Of a stretch of 64,000 bases of DNA, positions 24,659 to 34,200 are shown in pieces. Source of the DNA: Streptomyces sp. NBC_00271 (GTDB taxonomy: Bacteria; Actinomycetota; Actinomycetes; Streptomycetales; Streptomycetaceae); the NCBI RefSeq assembly GCF_036178845.1, contig NZ_CP108070.1, forward strand, positions 10,788,001-10,852,000, in the 5' to 3' direction. The stretch's first letter is position 1; every line of letters begins with the position of its first letter. The position numbers and the translations under genes are program-made. A model generated the notes under the pieces. It saw only the letters and a program-made list of their open reading frames with translations, had not been told where the DNA came from and did no database searches.

Positions 24659-27646
24659 GATCCGTGCCTCGCCGTACGGCACCAGCCGCACCGGCCCGAG
24701 CAGTCCGTACGCCTGCCGCGCCGTACCGCCGTAGACCGCGGGGTCGCTGACCCGCAGCCGGTTGGAGAGCGGGGTGGCGACCTCGACCTCGATGACATTG
24801 GCCCCGCGCCTGAGCATGTCGCCCAGGTCCACGACCGGATGGATCTGGTCCACGGGGTCGAGGCGGTGCCCGTTCACGGTGACCCGGCAGGTGTCGGTCA
24901 CGGTGCCCAGTTCCAGGCGGGCGCCGTGGCCGCCGGTCCACCCGTCGCCGAGGGTGACCGTGGTGCGGTAGCGGCCGATTCCGGAGACGTCCGCGAGCTC
25001 GGTGATCTGCGACCAGGGCAGCAGCGCGTCGAGGGTGAGGTCGTGCTCGACGACGGTGGTGCGGTAGGGCGTGTCGCCGGGCCGCCAGTCCTGGACGTGC
25101 AGTTGCCAGGAGGCGAGATCCATCGGCGCGGGGACGGCCTTGAGTGTCGCCCGCACGGTGCGGCCGGAGGACAGGACGGTGCTGTACGTGCCTGCCGTGG
25201 TCGCCCGGACGGTGAGTCCGGCGTCGGTGAGGCGCACCTCGTCCGCCTCGCTGTTGACCGCGTGCGGTCGGCGGCCGGCACGGTCGCCGAAGAGGCCGGG
25301 GCGGCCGAGGGCCAGGATCAGGGTCTCGGCGGGCTGGAGGGTGACGCGGGCGGTGACGGTGTCGCCGTCCTCGGTGTAGCGGGCGAGGCGCTCGGACTTT
25401 CCGGTCCACGGGTCGAGGAGGTAGGGCACGGCGCCCGCGGTCGTGCGGCGCAGGGTGACCTCGTGGTCGATCGCGGCCACCGGCGGTTTGACGGTCTCGG
25501 CGTGCTTGCCGTTGCAGAGGTAGTAGTAGTCGACGCCGTCGGCCACGCGGTGGGCGTTGAGCAAGGTGGAGGAGGTCGCGTACCGGACGTCGGGTGCCAC
25601 CCCGAGGTCGGCGAGAGCGGTCGGGACGGCCGACTTGTCGGTGACCTGGCGGACCAGCGGCTGGGCCAGCAACTCGGCGACCACGGAACGCAGTTCGTCG
25701 CTCTCGCCGCGGTCCGGGACGCCGGGTGACACGACAGTGTCCCAGGCGCCGAGCAGCACGACGGGCAGTCCGGCGCGGGCGAGGCGCAGCAGGGCGCGGG
25801 CGTCGGACAGCGCCAGGGTGACCGTGGAGCCGTAGAAGAAGTCGCCCTCGACGAACAGGGCCTTGTACGCGGGGCCTTCGGGTGCGAGGCGCCCGTGGCG
25901 CACGATGGCGGCGGGCAGGTCGAGCAGCGGCCCGCTGAGGAACTGGTGGGTCCAGCCCAGGGGGATGCCCGTCGCGGTGAACCAGGAGGCGCCGATGCCG
26001 GTGGCGGTGTACCCGGTCTGCCGGAACACCGCGACGTCGACGCGCGGGCGGCCGCTCTGCAGCACCTGGTGAACCCGGCCCAGGTACCCCGACACGTCCG
26101 CGACGTGCCGCCAGGTCGGATGCCGCGGGCCCCAGGACTCTCCATAGCCGACCGTCCCCTTGTACGGGGTGAAGGCGGCGTATCCGGGCCAGTTCACGCC
26201 CGGCAGCTCGGCGTAGGAGAAGCCGTGGACGACCGTCTGGTTGACCCCTGCCGCGTAGGCGCCGCCCATGGTGCGCAGGAACTTCTGCCAGGTGGTGTTG
26301 TACGCGCCGCCGGCGTAGGCGCCCGCCTCGCAGGACAGCACGGTGTGCCCCGCCATGTCTCGGCCGCCCGCCAGGCAGCGGTAGTCGTCGAGGTTCTTGA
26401 AGCCGAGGGATTCGCCCTCGGGGATGTCCAGGAGCGCGGCCGAGGCGATCGCGTCGGTCTGCAGACCGTAGGGCTGGGAACGCAGTTCGAGGCCGAGGGA
26501 ATGGGCCCAGGTCCGCAGGGCCGTCACATGGTGCCGGTTGAAGAGGACGGACACCGTTTCCCAGAAGTCGTGCCGGATCTGCCGGGTGACGGCGGCTTCG
26601 AACGCGAAGACCTGGCTGCCGTGGTTGAGGAGCACGGCGGGCAGCAGCGGCAGCAGGGAGCGGCCGGTGTGGGCGAGGAACGCGTCCGGGAGGCCGGGCG
26701 TCCACTGGAGGCCGTCGGTCTCCAGCTCGATGGAGTCCTCGAAGAGCGCCCCGCCCGAGACCCTGAGCAGGCGCCGGACGGTGGGGGAGAGGAGGTGGGC
26801 CTCCCAGAAGTCGGTCACCGCGCGTGTGCCGGCCGCGCTGAAGTGGTCGACCACGTACGCGGCCGGGGCGGTGTGCGGGCCGCCCTCCGGAGTCTGCCCG
26901 GAACCGCGAACCCAGTAGGACACGATCACCCAGCTGCCGTCGTCGGGTGCGGTCCAGGTGAGCGTGCCGTCGGTGACGGCGCCGGTGAGGTCCCGGACCG
27001 AGTCCAGGTCGAGCCCCGTCTCCTTGCGGGTGGAGTTCGCGGTGTTCACCCGGGCGGCCTGGACCAGGAGCAACTGCTGCCGGGTCACGCCCGAGGCGGC
27101 GGCGTGGACCGGGGGCGGCACGGGACCGGAGTAGACGGTTCCCGCCGTCAACGTGGCCGTTCCGTAGGCGAGTTCCTTGACCGCCGCCTCGCTGTCCGGC
27201 GTGATGCCGGGTACCGCCGCCGGCCAGCTGGGGCCGATGGTCAGGTCGACGGTGAGGCCGCGCCGGGCCGCCTGGCCGAGTGCCGCCTCCACGCCCGCCA
27301 CCCACGCGGCGCTGCCCCAGCCGTGCCGCGCGGTGTCCAGGACCGAGGAGTCCGTGACGCTGTGATGGACCGCGGCTATCTCGGCCCCGCCGAAACCGGC
27401 GTCGGCGATCTGGTCGATCTCGCGTCTGATCTCGTCGGGCTGGACGAGGCCGTCGGGCCACCACCAGCGGAACTTCGGCCGCACGGCGCGCCCGGGCGTA
27501 GCGAAGGCCGGACCGACGGCGGTCGAGGCCCTCGCCACCGCGGGCAGGCTCCAGTCGAACGCACCGGCAGCGGCCGTGGCGACAGCGGCTCCGAGGAGAG
27601 CGCGGCGGGGAGGCCCCGAGCGGCGGGCCGGGGTGACGTTGCTCAT
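24653..27646 (-). CDS. GH106-type alpha-L-rhamnosidase, Tat-secreted
   Basis: A 997-residue exported protein. The N-terminus carries a Tat signal (PPRRALLGAAVATAAAG). The mature part opens with FRWWWPDGLVQPDEIRREID and GFGGAEIA, the hallmark of family 106 rhamnosidases, followed by the barrel and C-terminal beta-sandwich domains ending near TVNGHRLD. It probably removes L-rhamnose from plant or bacterial polysaccharides outside the cell. The ATG at 27646 lies just before the twin-arginine region. A LacI-type palindrome sits 60 bases upstream, and a two-component system is divergent. Assignment to GH106 is by the N-terminal motif; activity is inferred. Confidence 0.75.
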   Translation of the reverse strand: MSNVTPARRSGPPRRALLGAAVATAAAGAFDWSLPAVARASTAVGPAFATPGRAVRPKFRWWWPDGLVQPDEIRREIDQIADAGFGGAEIAAVHHSVTDSSVLDTARHGWGSAAWVAGVEAALGQAARRGLTVDLTIGPSWPAAVPGITPDSEAAVKELAYGTATLTAGTVYSGPVPPPVHAAASGVTRQQLLLVQAARVNTANSTRKETGLDLDSVRDLTGAVTDGTLTWTAPDDGSWVIVSYWVRGSGQTPEGGPHTAPAAYVVDHFSAAGTRAVTDFWEAHLLSPTVRRLLRVSGGALFEDSIELETDGLQWTPGLPDAFLAHTGRSLLPLLPAVLLNHGSQVFAFEAAVTRQIRHDFWETVSVLFNRHHVTALRTWAHSLGLELRSQPYGLQTDAIASAALLDIPEGESLGFKNLDDYRCLAGGRDMAGHTVLSCEAGAYAGGAYNTTWQKFLRTMGGAYAAGVNQTVVHGFSYAELPGVNWPGYAAFTPYKGTVGYGESWGPRHPTWRHVADVSGYLGRVHQVLQSGRPRVDVAVFRQTGYTATGIGASWFTATGIPLGWTHQFLSGPLLDLPAAIVRHGRLAPEGPAYKALFVEGDFFYGSTVTLALSDARALLRLARAGLPVVLLGAWDTVVSPGVPDRGESDELRSVVAELLAQPLVRQVTDKSAVPTALADLGVAPDVRYATSSTLLNAHRVADGVDYYYLCNGKHAETVKPPVAAIDHEVTLRRTTAGAVPYLLDPWTGKSERLARYTEDGDTVTARVTLQPAETLILALGRPGLFGDRAGRRPHAVNSEADEVRLTDAGLTVRATTAGTYSTVLSSGRTVRATLKAVPAPMDLASWQLHVQDWRPGDTPYRTTVVEHDLTLDALLPWSQITELADVSGIGRYRTTVTLGDGWTGGHGARLELGTVTDTCRVTVNGHRLDPVDQIHPVVDLGDMLRRGANVIEVEVATPLSNRLRVSDPAVYGGTARQAYGLLGPVRLVPYGEARID

Positions 27647-27705
27647 GGATCTCGTCCACTCTCTCGGAGGGCAGCACAAACAGGACCCCTTCGGGGCCCA
27701 CACTT

Positions 27706-27719
27706 TTGAATCGTTTAAA
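27706..27719. promoter_or_regulatory. LacI-type operator-like site upstream of GH106
   Basis: TTGAATCGTTTAAA fits the general LacI-family half-site pattern TTnAAnCGnTTnAA with a central CG. It is 60 bases upstream of the rhamnosidase start. No LacI gene is adjacent, so the regulator would act from elsewhere. It differs from the palindromes at 15284 and 15328. Confidence 0.5.
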
Positions 27720-27896
27720 TCCTCCGGGAAGCTACGGCCCCGGATCGGAGGGCGTCAAGATCCGTGCACACCTTCGACCACCGTCGCGTCAGGTGGCGTG
27801 CGTGAGCTTCGCAGGCGGACATCAGGAAGTTGTCAGGCTGTGGGAAGACTCTCTCGCCTCCCTTTTTCCCGAGCGCAGGCGCTTACCATCGCCCAC

Positions 27897-28589
27897 GTGT
27901 GCGCACATGTGCTGGTCGCGGAGGACGACGAGAAGCAGGCGGAGCTGATACGCCGCTCACTGCTTCAGGAGGGACACACCGCGACCGTGGTCCACGACGG
28001 CGGGGCCGCGCTCGACGAGGTGCGGAGGCGCAAGCCCGACCTCGTCGTCCTCGACCTGATGCTGCCGGTGCTCGACGGCTTCGGCGTATGCCGGGTACTG
28101 CGTCGGGACGACGACATCCCCGTCCTCATGCTCACCGCCCGCTCCGCCGAGGAAGACGTCCTGCTCGGCCTGGAGCTCGGCGCCGACGACTACATGACCA
28201 AGCCGTACAGCCCGCGCGAGCTGATGGCCCGTATCCGCACGGTCCTGCGGCGCAGCGGGCGCCCGGCCGACGAGCAGGACCGGGCCGTACGGGCCGCCGG
28301 AATCACCGTCGACCCGGTCCGGCACGAGGTGCACTGCGACGGCGCGCGCGTGGAGTGCACCCCGGGCGAGTACGAGATCCTGCGCGCCATGACCGCGGAT
28401 CCCGAACGGGTCTTCTCCCGGCGGCAGTTGCTCCAGTGCACCCGCGGTATCGACCGGGCCTCCACCGAACGGGCCATCGACGTGCACATCATGAACCTGC
28501 GCAAGAAGATCGAGCCCGACCCCCGCCGGCCGGTGCGGCTGCTGACCGTGTTCGGCGTCGGGTACAAGCTCAGCGGTGGGCGCGGGTGA
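27897..28589 (+). CDS. OmpR-family response regulator
   Basis: A 230-residue regulator with a receiver domain (acidic pair EDD at residues 9-11, phosphoacceptor Asp53 in VVLDLMLPVLDG, Lys in YMTKPYSPREL). A C-terminal winged helix follows, with RQLLQCTRGIDRASTERAID. The start is most likely GTG at 27897; GTG at 27909 is an alternative. The stop overlaps the start of the sensor kinase as GTGA, so the pair is co-translated. It is divergent from the GH106 gene across 250 bases and could control it, although the LacI-type site there suggests another regulator. Confidence 0.9.
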   Translation: MCAHVLVAEDDEKQAELIRRSLLQEGHTATVVHDGGAALDEVRRRKPDLVVLDLMLPVLDGFGVCRVLRRDDDIPVLMLTARSAEEDVLLGLELGADDYMTKPYSPRELMARIRTVLRRSGRPADEQDRAVRAAGITVDPVRHEVHCDGARVECTPGEYEILRAMTADPERVFSRRQLLQCTRGIDRASTERAIDVHIMNLRKKIEPDPRRPVRLLTVFGVGYKLSGGRG

Positions 28590-30454
28590 GCTCCGGCATA
28601 CCGCTGCGCAAGAGGCTGCTCGTACGGCTGATGATCACCTCGGTGCTCATCGCCCTGTGCTCGGTGGCGGCGACGGCGTGGCTGGCGGTGCAGACGACGA
28701 CCCGCGCCATCCAGGAGGAGCAGGGGCAGGTCCTCGCCGACGACACGGACATCCTCCGGCAGCTCAGTGGATACGCCGCCACCCACCCGAGCTGGGCGGG
28801 CGTCCAGGACACCGTGCGCCGGCTGTCGGCCGCCACCGGGCGACGGATCGCGCTGACGACGGCGGACCGTACGCCGATCGCCGACTCCGCCAAGTCCCGT
28901 ACCGCCCTGCCGCCCGGGGCCGCCGCCACCGTCGACCCCTTGCACACCGACACCTACTCGGAGCCAGGGGCCCAGCTCAGCGGCGTCGACCCGCGCGCGG
29001 TGGGGCCCTACCGGCTGACGCCCCTGGAGCGGGCACGGCTGGGCAAGCTGGCGACTCTGCGGCAGAAGTGCGCCGCGCGCAACGGTGTCGACACCACGAT
29101 CACCTGGACGCCGAGCGGTAGGCCCGTCCTGTCGGACGAGAACGGGATCCTCCCGAACTCGACCGTGCCCGACGTGTGCGCGGACGGACAGCTCAACACC
29201 CTGACGCACACCGAGGAGACAGCGGTGGCCAGGCTGGCGAGCCTTGCCGGGGCATGCCTGCGGCGCAAGGACCTTTCTCTGTACGAGAAGGGGTTCATCT
29301 CGCTGGAGTTCTCCAGCCTGGCCCCGCAGCCGCAGTTTGCCCTGGGGAGGAAGAGCCCGGGCGGACATCCCATGGCGATGGAGGCGAAGGGGAACGAGTG
29401 TCTCGCCGAAGCGCGCCGGGAGCAGCTCGACCCCGATGTCGCGCCCGTCGCCGAGCTGTTCCTGGGCACGGGGGACAGCGCCCTCCCGCACTTCGACATG
29501 TCGAACGCCAACAAGGCCAAGATCGTCGGAGTCACCGGTCTCGTCCTGGCCCTCACCGTGGCCGTGACCGCGCTGGTCGCCACCCGCCTCGTACGCCCGC
29601 TGCGCGCGCTCACGCAGGCCGCCCAGCAGCCGTTGGAACAGCATGCACGGGTGCCCGTCACCACCCGCGACGAGACGGGCATCCTGGCGCTCGCCTTCAA
29701 TGAGCTGACCGAGCGCCGGGAACGGATGGAGGCCCAGCGCAAGGCGATGGTCAGCGACATCGCGCATGAACTGCGCACCCCGCTCACCAACATCCGCGGC
29801 TGGCTGGAGGTGACCCGCGACGGCATCGTCGACCCCGACCCGGAACTGCTCGCTTCCCTGCACGAGGAGGCGGTACTGCTCCAGCGGGTCATCGACGATC
29901 TCCAGGACCTCGCTGCGGCCGACGCGGGCACCCTCGCGCTGCACCGCGAGGCCGTCCGCGCCGACGAGCTGCTCGAACAGGTCGTCGCGGCGCACCGGGT
30001 GGGAGCGGAGGCTGCGGGCATCGGGCTGCGGACGGGGACGGACGGGACGTCCGCGCCGACGGGGAGCGGGACTGCGTGGATCGACGCGGATCCGGTCCGG
30101 ATGCGGCAGGCACTCGGCAATCTGGTGTCCAACGCGATCCGGCACACACCGGACGGCGGCACGATCACCCTCTCCGCCCGGAAGGAGGAGGACCAGGTCG
30201 TCCTCGAGGTGGCCGACACCGGCAGTGGTATCTCCGCGGAGGATCTGTCCAGCGTCTTCGACCGGTTCTGGCGGGCCGAGAAGTCCCGCAGTCGGCGCAC
30301 CGGCGGCAGTGGGCTCGGCCTGTCCATCGTCCGCCAGCTCGTGGCCGCCCACGGGGGTACCGTCGCGGTGGCGAGTGAACTCGGCGCCGGTTCGGTCTTC
30401 ACCCTGCGGCTGCCCGCCACCGACCCTCCGGTGGACGCGGACGAGCTCCGCTGA
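28586..30454 (+). CDS. Sensor histidine kinase with cysteine-bearing extracytoplasmic domain
   Basis: A 622-residue membrane kinase. One helix lies near residues 13-33 and a second near 313-334, enclosing about 280 extracytoplasmic residues with four cysteines (RQKCAAR, PDVCADG, AGACLRR, GNECLAE) that could form disulfides. HAMP, then His394 in DIAHELRTPLTNIRG, N box GNLVSNAIRHTP, and G boxes DTGSGI and GGSGLGLSI follow. It phosphorylates the co-translated OmpR regulator (GTGA overlap). The large sensor domain is not one I recognise; it may sense an envelope or redox signal. Confidence 0.9.
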   Translation: MSSGIPLRKRLLVRLMITSVLIALCSVAATAWLAVQTTTRAIQEEQGQVLADDTDILRQLSGYAATHPSWAGVQDTVRRLSAATGRRIALTTADRTPIADSAKSRTALPPGAAATVDPLHTDTYSEPGAQLSGVDPRAVGPYRLTPLERARLGKLATLRQKCAARNGVDTTITWTPSGRPVLSDENGILPNSTVPDVCADGQLNTLTHTEETAVARLASLAGACLRRKDLSLYEKGFISLEFSSLAPQPQFALGRKSPGGHPMAMEAKGNECLAEARREQLDPDVAPVAELFLGTGDSALPHFDMSNANKAKIVGVTGLVLALTVAVTALVATRLVRPLRALTQAAQQPLEQHARVPVTTRDETGILALAFNELTERRERMEAQRKAMVSDIAHELRTPLTNIRGWLEVTRDGIVDPDPELLASLHEEAVLLQRVIDDLQDLAAADAGTLALHREAVRADELLEQVVAAHRVGAEAAGIGLRTGTDGTSAPTGSGTAWIDADPVRMRQALGNLVSNAIRHTPDGGTITLSARKEEDQVVLEVADTGSGISAEDLSSVFDRFWRAEKSRSRRTGGSGLGLSIVRQLVAAHGGTVAVASELGAGSVFTLRLPATDPPVDADELR

Positions 30455-30667
30455 CCTGCGCAGGGTGGTGGTGGCGGTACCAGGATCCGCGTTCCCCCGT
30501 ACAGGAGGGATCTGGTTGCCCCGGCGTCCTGGCAGCACTGTGGTCACATGAACACCACCAGGATGCCGGGGGCCGGAATTCGTGTGACGCCCCTGCGCTC
30601 GCTCGCGGGACGCACCTATGTCCCGCGCCGCGGAGGAAGCGGAAGAGGCGCAGAGAGGCCACGAGGG

Positions 30668-30905
30668 TCAGAAAGTCAGGCTCCGGCCGTCCAGGCAGTC
30701 GGGGTCGAAGGTGAAGATGCCGGGGGTGTCGTCCATGACGTGGAGCCTCCAGGCGCCGTCGGCGGGGAGTGCCGGGGCGTCGACCGGGTGGGTCGCGTGC
30801 GGCTCCGTGCCCGTTTCCCGGGCGAAGTCGTTCACCAGGGCCTCTCCGGCGGATCAGGCTGATGACCTGGCCGCCTGTGAAGTCGTGGGCGAGGTCGACG
30901 GAAAC
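30668..30905 (-). pseudogene. Proprotein-convertase P-domain relic
   Basis: On the minus strand, an upstream frame reads VDLAHDFTGGQVISLIRRRG. A frameshift near 30855 then continues as TEPHATHPVDAPALPADGAW and RLHVMDDTPGIF, ending GRSLTF at the stop 30668. The pattern (VDLAHxxxGDLVISL, GAWRLxVxD, SLTF) is the P/Homo B domain found after subtilisin or trypsin-like proteases. Only the final 70-80 residues survive, out of frame, and no catalytic domain is nearby. The flank is cut off by the acyl-CoA ligase terminator. Confidence 0.55.
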
Positions 30906-30936
30906 GGGCCACTTCCCGACCGCGGGAAGTGGCCCG
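30905..30936 (-). terminator. Terminator of the acyl-CoA ligase gene
   Basis: A perfect 14-bp stem (30905-30918 with 30923-30936, loop ACCG) lies 12 bases past the stop codon at 30948. It is symmetrical and could also block transcription from the left. Confidence 0.8.
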
Positions 30937-30947
30937 TGCGGAGTTCC

Positions 30948-32849
30948 TCACCGGAACACGTTGTCGGAATCGTCCCAGATCGAGGGCTCGCTCGGCGTGT
31001 ACTCCCGCGGGACCCTCGACGAGGTCTGGTACATCGCGTCGATCTCGGCGGCGAAACGCCGTGAGATGGCGTCCCGGCGCAGCTTCATCGACGGGGTCAG
31101 CAGGCCGTTGGTCTGGTCGAAGGGTTCGGGGAGAACACGGAACACCCGGATGGACTCGGAGCGGGACACGGTGCTGTTGGCCGCGGCCACGGCGCGTCTG
31201 ACCTCCTCCCGCAGCTCGTTCTCCTCCCTTGCGTCCCGCGCCGACGTGCCCCCCTTGGACCAGGCCCCGCGCCAGTGCGCGAGGAAGTCGGGATCAAGGG
31301 TGATGAGGGCACCCACACACGGCCGGTTGTCGCCCACGACGACCGCCTGATGGATCAACGGGTGGACGCGCAGCCGCTCTTCGAGGGCCGCGGGAGCCAC
31401 GCTCTTGCCGCCGCTCGTGATGATGACGTCCTTCTTGCGGCCGGTGATGGCCAGATACCCCTCGGCGTCGAGGCGCCCGAGGTCGCCCGTCGCCAGCCAG
31501 CCGTCCTGGAACGCGGCGTACGTGGACGGGGGATCGTTGACGTAGCCCTGGAACACCGAGGGCCCCCACACCAGGATCTCCCCGTCCTCGGCCACCCGGA
31601 TGTCCGTACCGGGCAGGACGCGGCCGACCGTTCCGAACTTCTCGCGCCCCACGGGCTGGGCCGTGATGCCGCCGCTCGTCTCGGTGAGCCCGTACCCGTC
31701 GTGGATGACGATCCCGATGCCCGCGTAGAAGAGGGCGAGTTCACGGTTGAGCGGGGAGCCGCCCGACACCGCGCCGCACACTCGTCCCCCCAGGGCGGCC
31801 CGCAGCTTCCGGTAGATGGTCTTCTCGTACAGGGTGTGCTGCAGGCGCAGGTCGAAGCCGGGGCCGGAGCCCTTGCCCAGTCGCTGGCGTTCGGTGGCCG
31901 CGGCGAAGTCCTTCGCCGTCTGGACGGCACGCTCGAACAGGGCTCCGCGGCCCGTCCGTTGCGCCGTACGCAGGAAGTTCTTGTAGAGCTTTTCGAAGAC
32001 GAACGGAACGGCGTAGAGATAGGTCGGGCGGAAGGAGAGGAGCGCCGCGGAGAGCGTCTCCTCACTGATATCGGGCTCGTGTCCCAGCAGGATGCCGCCC
32101 CGCAGACAGAGCCCTTGAACCATGAGGCCGTACACGTGCGAGAAGGGCAGGAAGGCGAGGACGGCGGGCTGCTCACCAGGGGGAGCAGCCGTGTGTCTCC
32201 AGCCCGCGAGGAGGGTGTCGCAGGGGCTGGCGAGGTTACGGTGGGTGAGGGCACAGCCCTTGGGGTGCCCCGTCGTCCCGGAGGTGTAGGCGATGACCGC
32301 GGTCGAGTCGGGCAGCACGATGCGGCGCAGTGAGTCCACCGTCGTCGTCGGGATCGCCCGGCCCCGCTCGACCAGCTGTGCCAGTGCCCCGGTGTCCAAC
32401 TGCCAGACGTGGCGCAGCGACGGGAGCGACGCGCATGCCGAGCCGACCGTCATGATCCCCTGCTCGTCCTCGACGACCACGGCGACACAGCCCGCGTCCT
32501 GGAGGATCCACGCGACCTGCTCGTGCGACGAGGTCGGGTAGATCGGCACGACCTCGGCGCCGACCGCCCACAGCGCGTAGCTGAGGACGGTCCACTCGTA
32601 GCGTGTACGTGCCATGACGGCCACCCGGTTCCCCGGGCGCAGGCCGGACACGACCAACCCCCGGGCCAGATCGACCACTTCGTCCCACAGCTCGGCCGCG
32701 GTCACCGTCGTCCAGATGCCGGGACTGTCGTCGAGACGGCGTGCGACCTGTGGCAGGTCCGGCTCGCGGCGAGCCGTTTCGAAGAGACTGTCGGCGAGCC
32801 CACCCTGCATCACTGTCGCAGCCGGTGAAGGATTTTCGAACGCGTGCAT
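30948..32849 (-). CDS. Long-chain fatty acyl-CoA synthetase (AMP-forming)
   Basis: A 633-residue ANL-superfamily enzyme. The adenylation P-loop is VIAYTSGTTGHPKG, the A5 region is DGYGLTETSGG, and the A7/A8 hinge is WLATGDLGRLDAEGYLAITG followed by RKKDVIITSGGKSVAP. Overall it resembles actinobacterial FadD15-type ligases, which activate long-chain fatty acids to acyl-CoA at the membrane face. Length is normal and the N-terminus (ADSLFETARREPDLPQVARR) matches the family. It is a single-gene unit ending in a strong hairpin. Nearby steroid-type flavoprotein genes hint at lipid catabolism, but no operon links them. Confidence 0.88.
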   Translation of the reverse strand: MHAFENPSPAATVMQGGLADSLFETARREPDLPQVARRLDDSPGIWTTVTAAELWDEVVDLARGLVVSGLRPGNRVAVMARTRYEWTVLSYALWAVGAEVVPIYPTSSHEQVAWILQDAGCVAVVVEDEQGIMTVGSACASLPSLRHVWQLDTGALAQLVERGRAIPTTTVDSLRRIVLPDSTAVIAYTSGTTGHPKGCALTHRNLASPCDTLLAGWRHTAAPPGEQPAVLAFLPFSHVYGLMVQGLCLRGGILLGHEPDISEETLSAALLSFRPTYLYAVPFVFEKLYKNFLRTAQRTGRGALFERAVQTAKDFAAATERQRLGKGSGPGFDLRLQHTLYEKTIYRKLRAALGGRVCGAVSGGSPLNRELALFYAGIGIVIHDGYGLTETSGGITAQPVGREKFGTVGRVLPGTDIRVAEDGEILVWGPSVFQGYVNDPPSTYAAFQDGWLATGDLGRLDAEGYLAITGRKKDVIITSGGKSVAPAALEERLRVHPLIHQAVVVGDNRPCVGALITLDPDFLAHWRGAWSKGGTSARDAREENELREEVRRAVAAANSTVSRSESIRVFRVLPEPFDQTNGLLTPSMKLRRDAISRRFAAEIDAMYQTSSRVPREYTPSEPSIWDDSDNVFR

Positions 32850-32984
32850 CGCCGCTCCAGAATTCTCCCCGGCATGACCCCACCGAGAGGCTCCGGTGCC
32901 GAGGATTCACGAATCTAGCCCAGACCGACCACGACTGTGTCGGATTCAGGCAGCAGTTCGTCTACCGATGAGGTTACGGTCGTA

Positions 32985-33956
32985 TCAGGGACTTGCCACG
33001 CTCAGGAGCGTCTCCCGGGAGATGAGGGCGGTCGAGCCCGGTGCCGTACAGGCGTGGGCACCCGCGATCGCCCCGAGCCGGGCGCACTCCCGCACGTCCC
33101 GGCCGGCGAGCCTTCCGTACAGGAAGCCGCACACGTACGCGTCGCCCGCGCCGTTGGAGTCCACCACGGGAGCGGACGGGACGGCCGCCGGAATGTGCTG
33201 TGGACCGGGGCCGCCGTCTCTGGTGAGGACGTAGGAGCCGTCCGCGCCCGCCGTGGCGACCACCGTGTGGGCCCGCCCGGCGCGGAGGATCTCCCGCATC
33301 AGCGCGGGGGCTTCGTCGCCCACGCCCGCCGCGCTGAAGAAGACGAGATCGGAGCGGAGGGCGAACTCCCGATGGTGGTCCGCGAGGCCGTCCCAGTCGT
33401 GCAGATCGGTGGAGACAGGGACGCCGAGGTCCTCGATGTCGTCGTAGAGGAAGCGCCCGAAGTTCATGATGGAGAGGTGGACGTGGCGGGCGCGCCGCAG
33501 CCGCGGTAGGTAGAAGTCCCGGGGCATCCGCAGATCCGCCGGGTCGCGGCCGTCGTAGAAGGACATCCGACGGCCGGACGCGTCCACCAGGTTGACCGCG
33601 CGCCGCGTTCCGGCGGGGGAGATCTGCGGGAGGAACTCGACACCGCCCTTGGCCATCCGCTCGCGCACCTGTGCGCCGATCCAGTCGTCACCGATGCAGT
33701 CGAGCAATCCGACCTTGAGGCCCAGCGCCCGCACGCCGAGGGCGACGTTCCCTCCGGTGTGACCGGGCCACTCCTCGATCGGGCCGACATGGACGGAGTC
33801 GGCGAGCGGGACCGGCAGGGAGTCGACGCGGACGATGGTGTCCACGCCGGTGCCGCCGATCACCAGGACGTCGTATGTCCCGTACTGGTCGTATGCGCTG
33901 TACGGGTCGTGGTCGTGGTCGCTGTTCTGGTTGTTTTCCGCGTGCTGTGGGATCAC
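32985..33956 (-). CDS. PfkB-family carbohydrate kinase
   Basis: A 323-residue ribokinase-like enzyme with the N-terminal DVLVIGGTGVDTIVRVDSLP, the G-rich substrate region PGHTGGNVALGVRALG, and the C-terminal ATP/anion-hole motif DSNGAGDAYVCGF with catalytic Asp. It phosphorylates a sugar or nucleoside in the cytoplasm; the substrate cannot be told. The start is GTG at 33956. The leader before the first strand is unusually rich in His, Asp and Tyr (NSDHDHDPYSAYDQYG), which is not typical and could be an extended N-terminus. It is divergent from the flavoprotein gene. Confidence 0.82.
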   Translation of the reverse strand: MIPQHAENNQNSDHDHDPYSAYDQYGTYDVLVIGGTGVDTIVRVDSLPVPLADSVHVGPIEEWPGHTGGNVALGVRALGLKVGLLDCIGDDWIGAQVRERMAKGGVEFLPQISPAGTRRAVNLVDASGRRMSFYDGRDPADLRMPRDFYLPRLRRARHVHLSIMNFGRFLYDDIEDLGVPVSTDLHDWDGLADHHREFALRSDLVFFSAAGVGDEAPALMREILRAGRAHTVVATAGADGSYVLTRDGGPGPQHIPAAVPSAPVVDSNGAGDAYVCGFLYGRLAGRDVRECARLGAIAGAHACTAPGSTALISRETLLSVASP

Positions 33957-34200
33957 AGATCCATCTGCCCTCTCCTTCCCCGCCGCCCCCAGTATGGCGG
34001 GCCGTCCCACAACGCGGCGGACAGCCGGTCGGTTCATGCCGCGGCGGGAACGGCCGCCGACCGCTCGGCGTGGCCCTTGACTTCACAAGACCACCGCGCG
34101 ACATTCCTGACTCCGCATCAGAACCGGGACGCGGAAGACCCGTTGCTTCCCGGGGCACAGCACGCTCGCCCATTCCTTCGCCCGGCTGGAGCGCCCTGCC

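Noticed and set aside
30548..30862. Plus-strand frames between the kinase and the acyl-CoA ligase
   Set aside because: They are antisense to the P-domain relic and contain no motifs; the minus strand gives the better reading.
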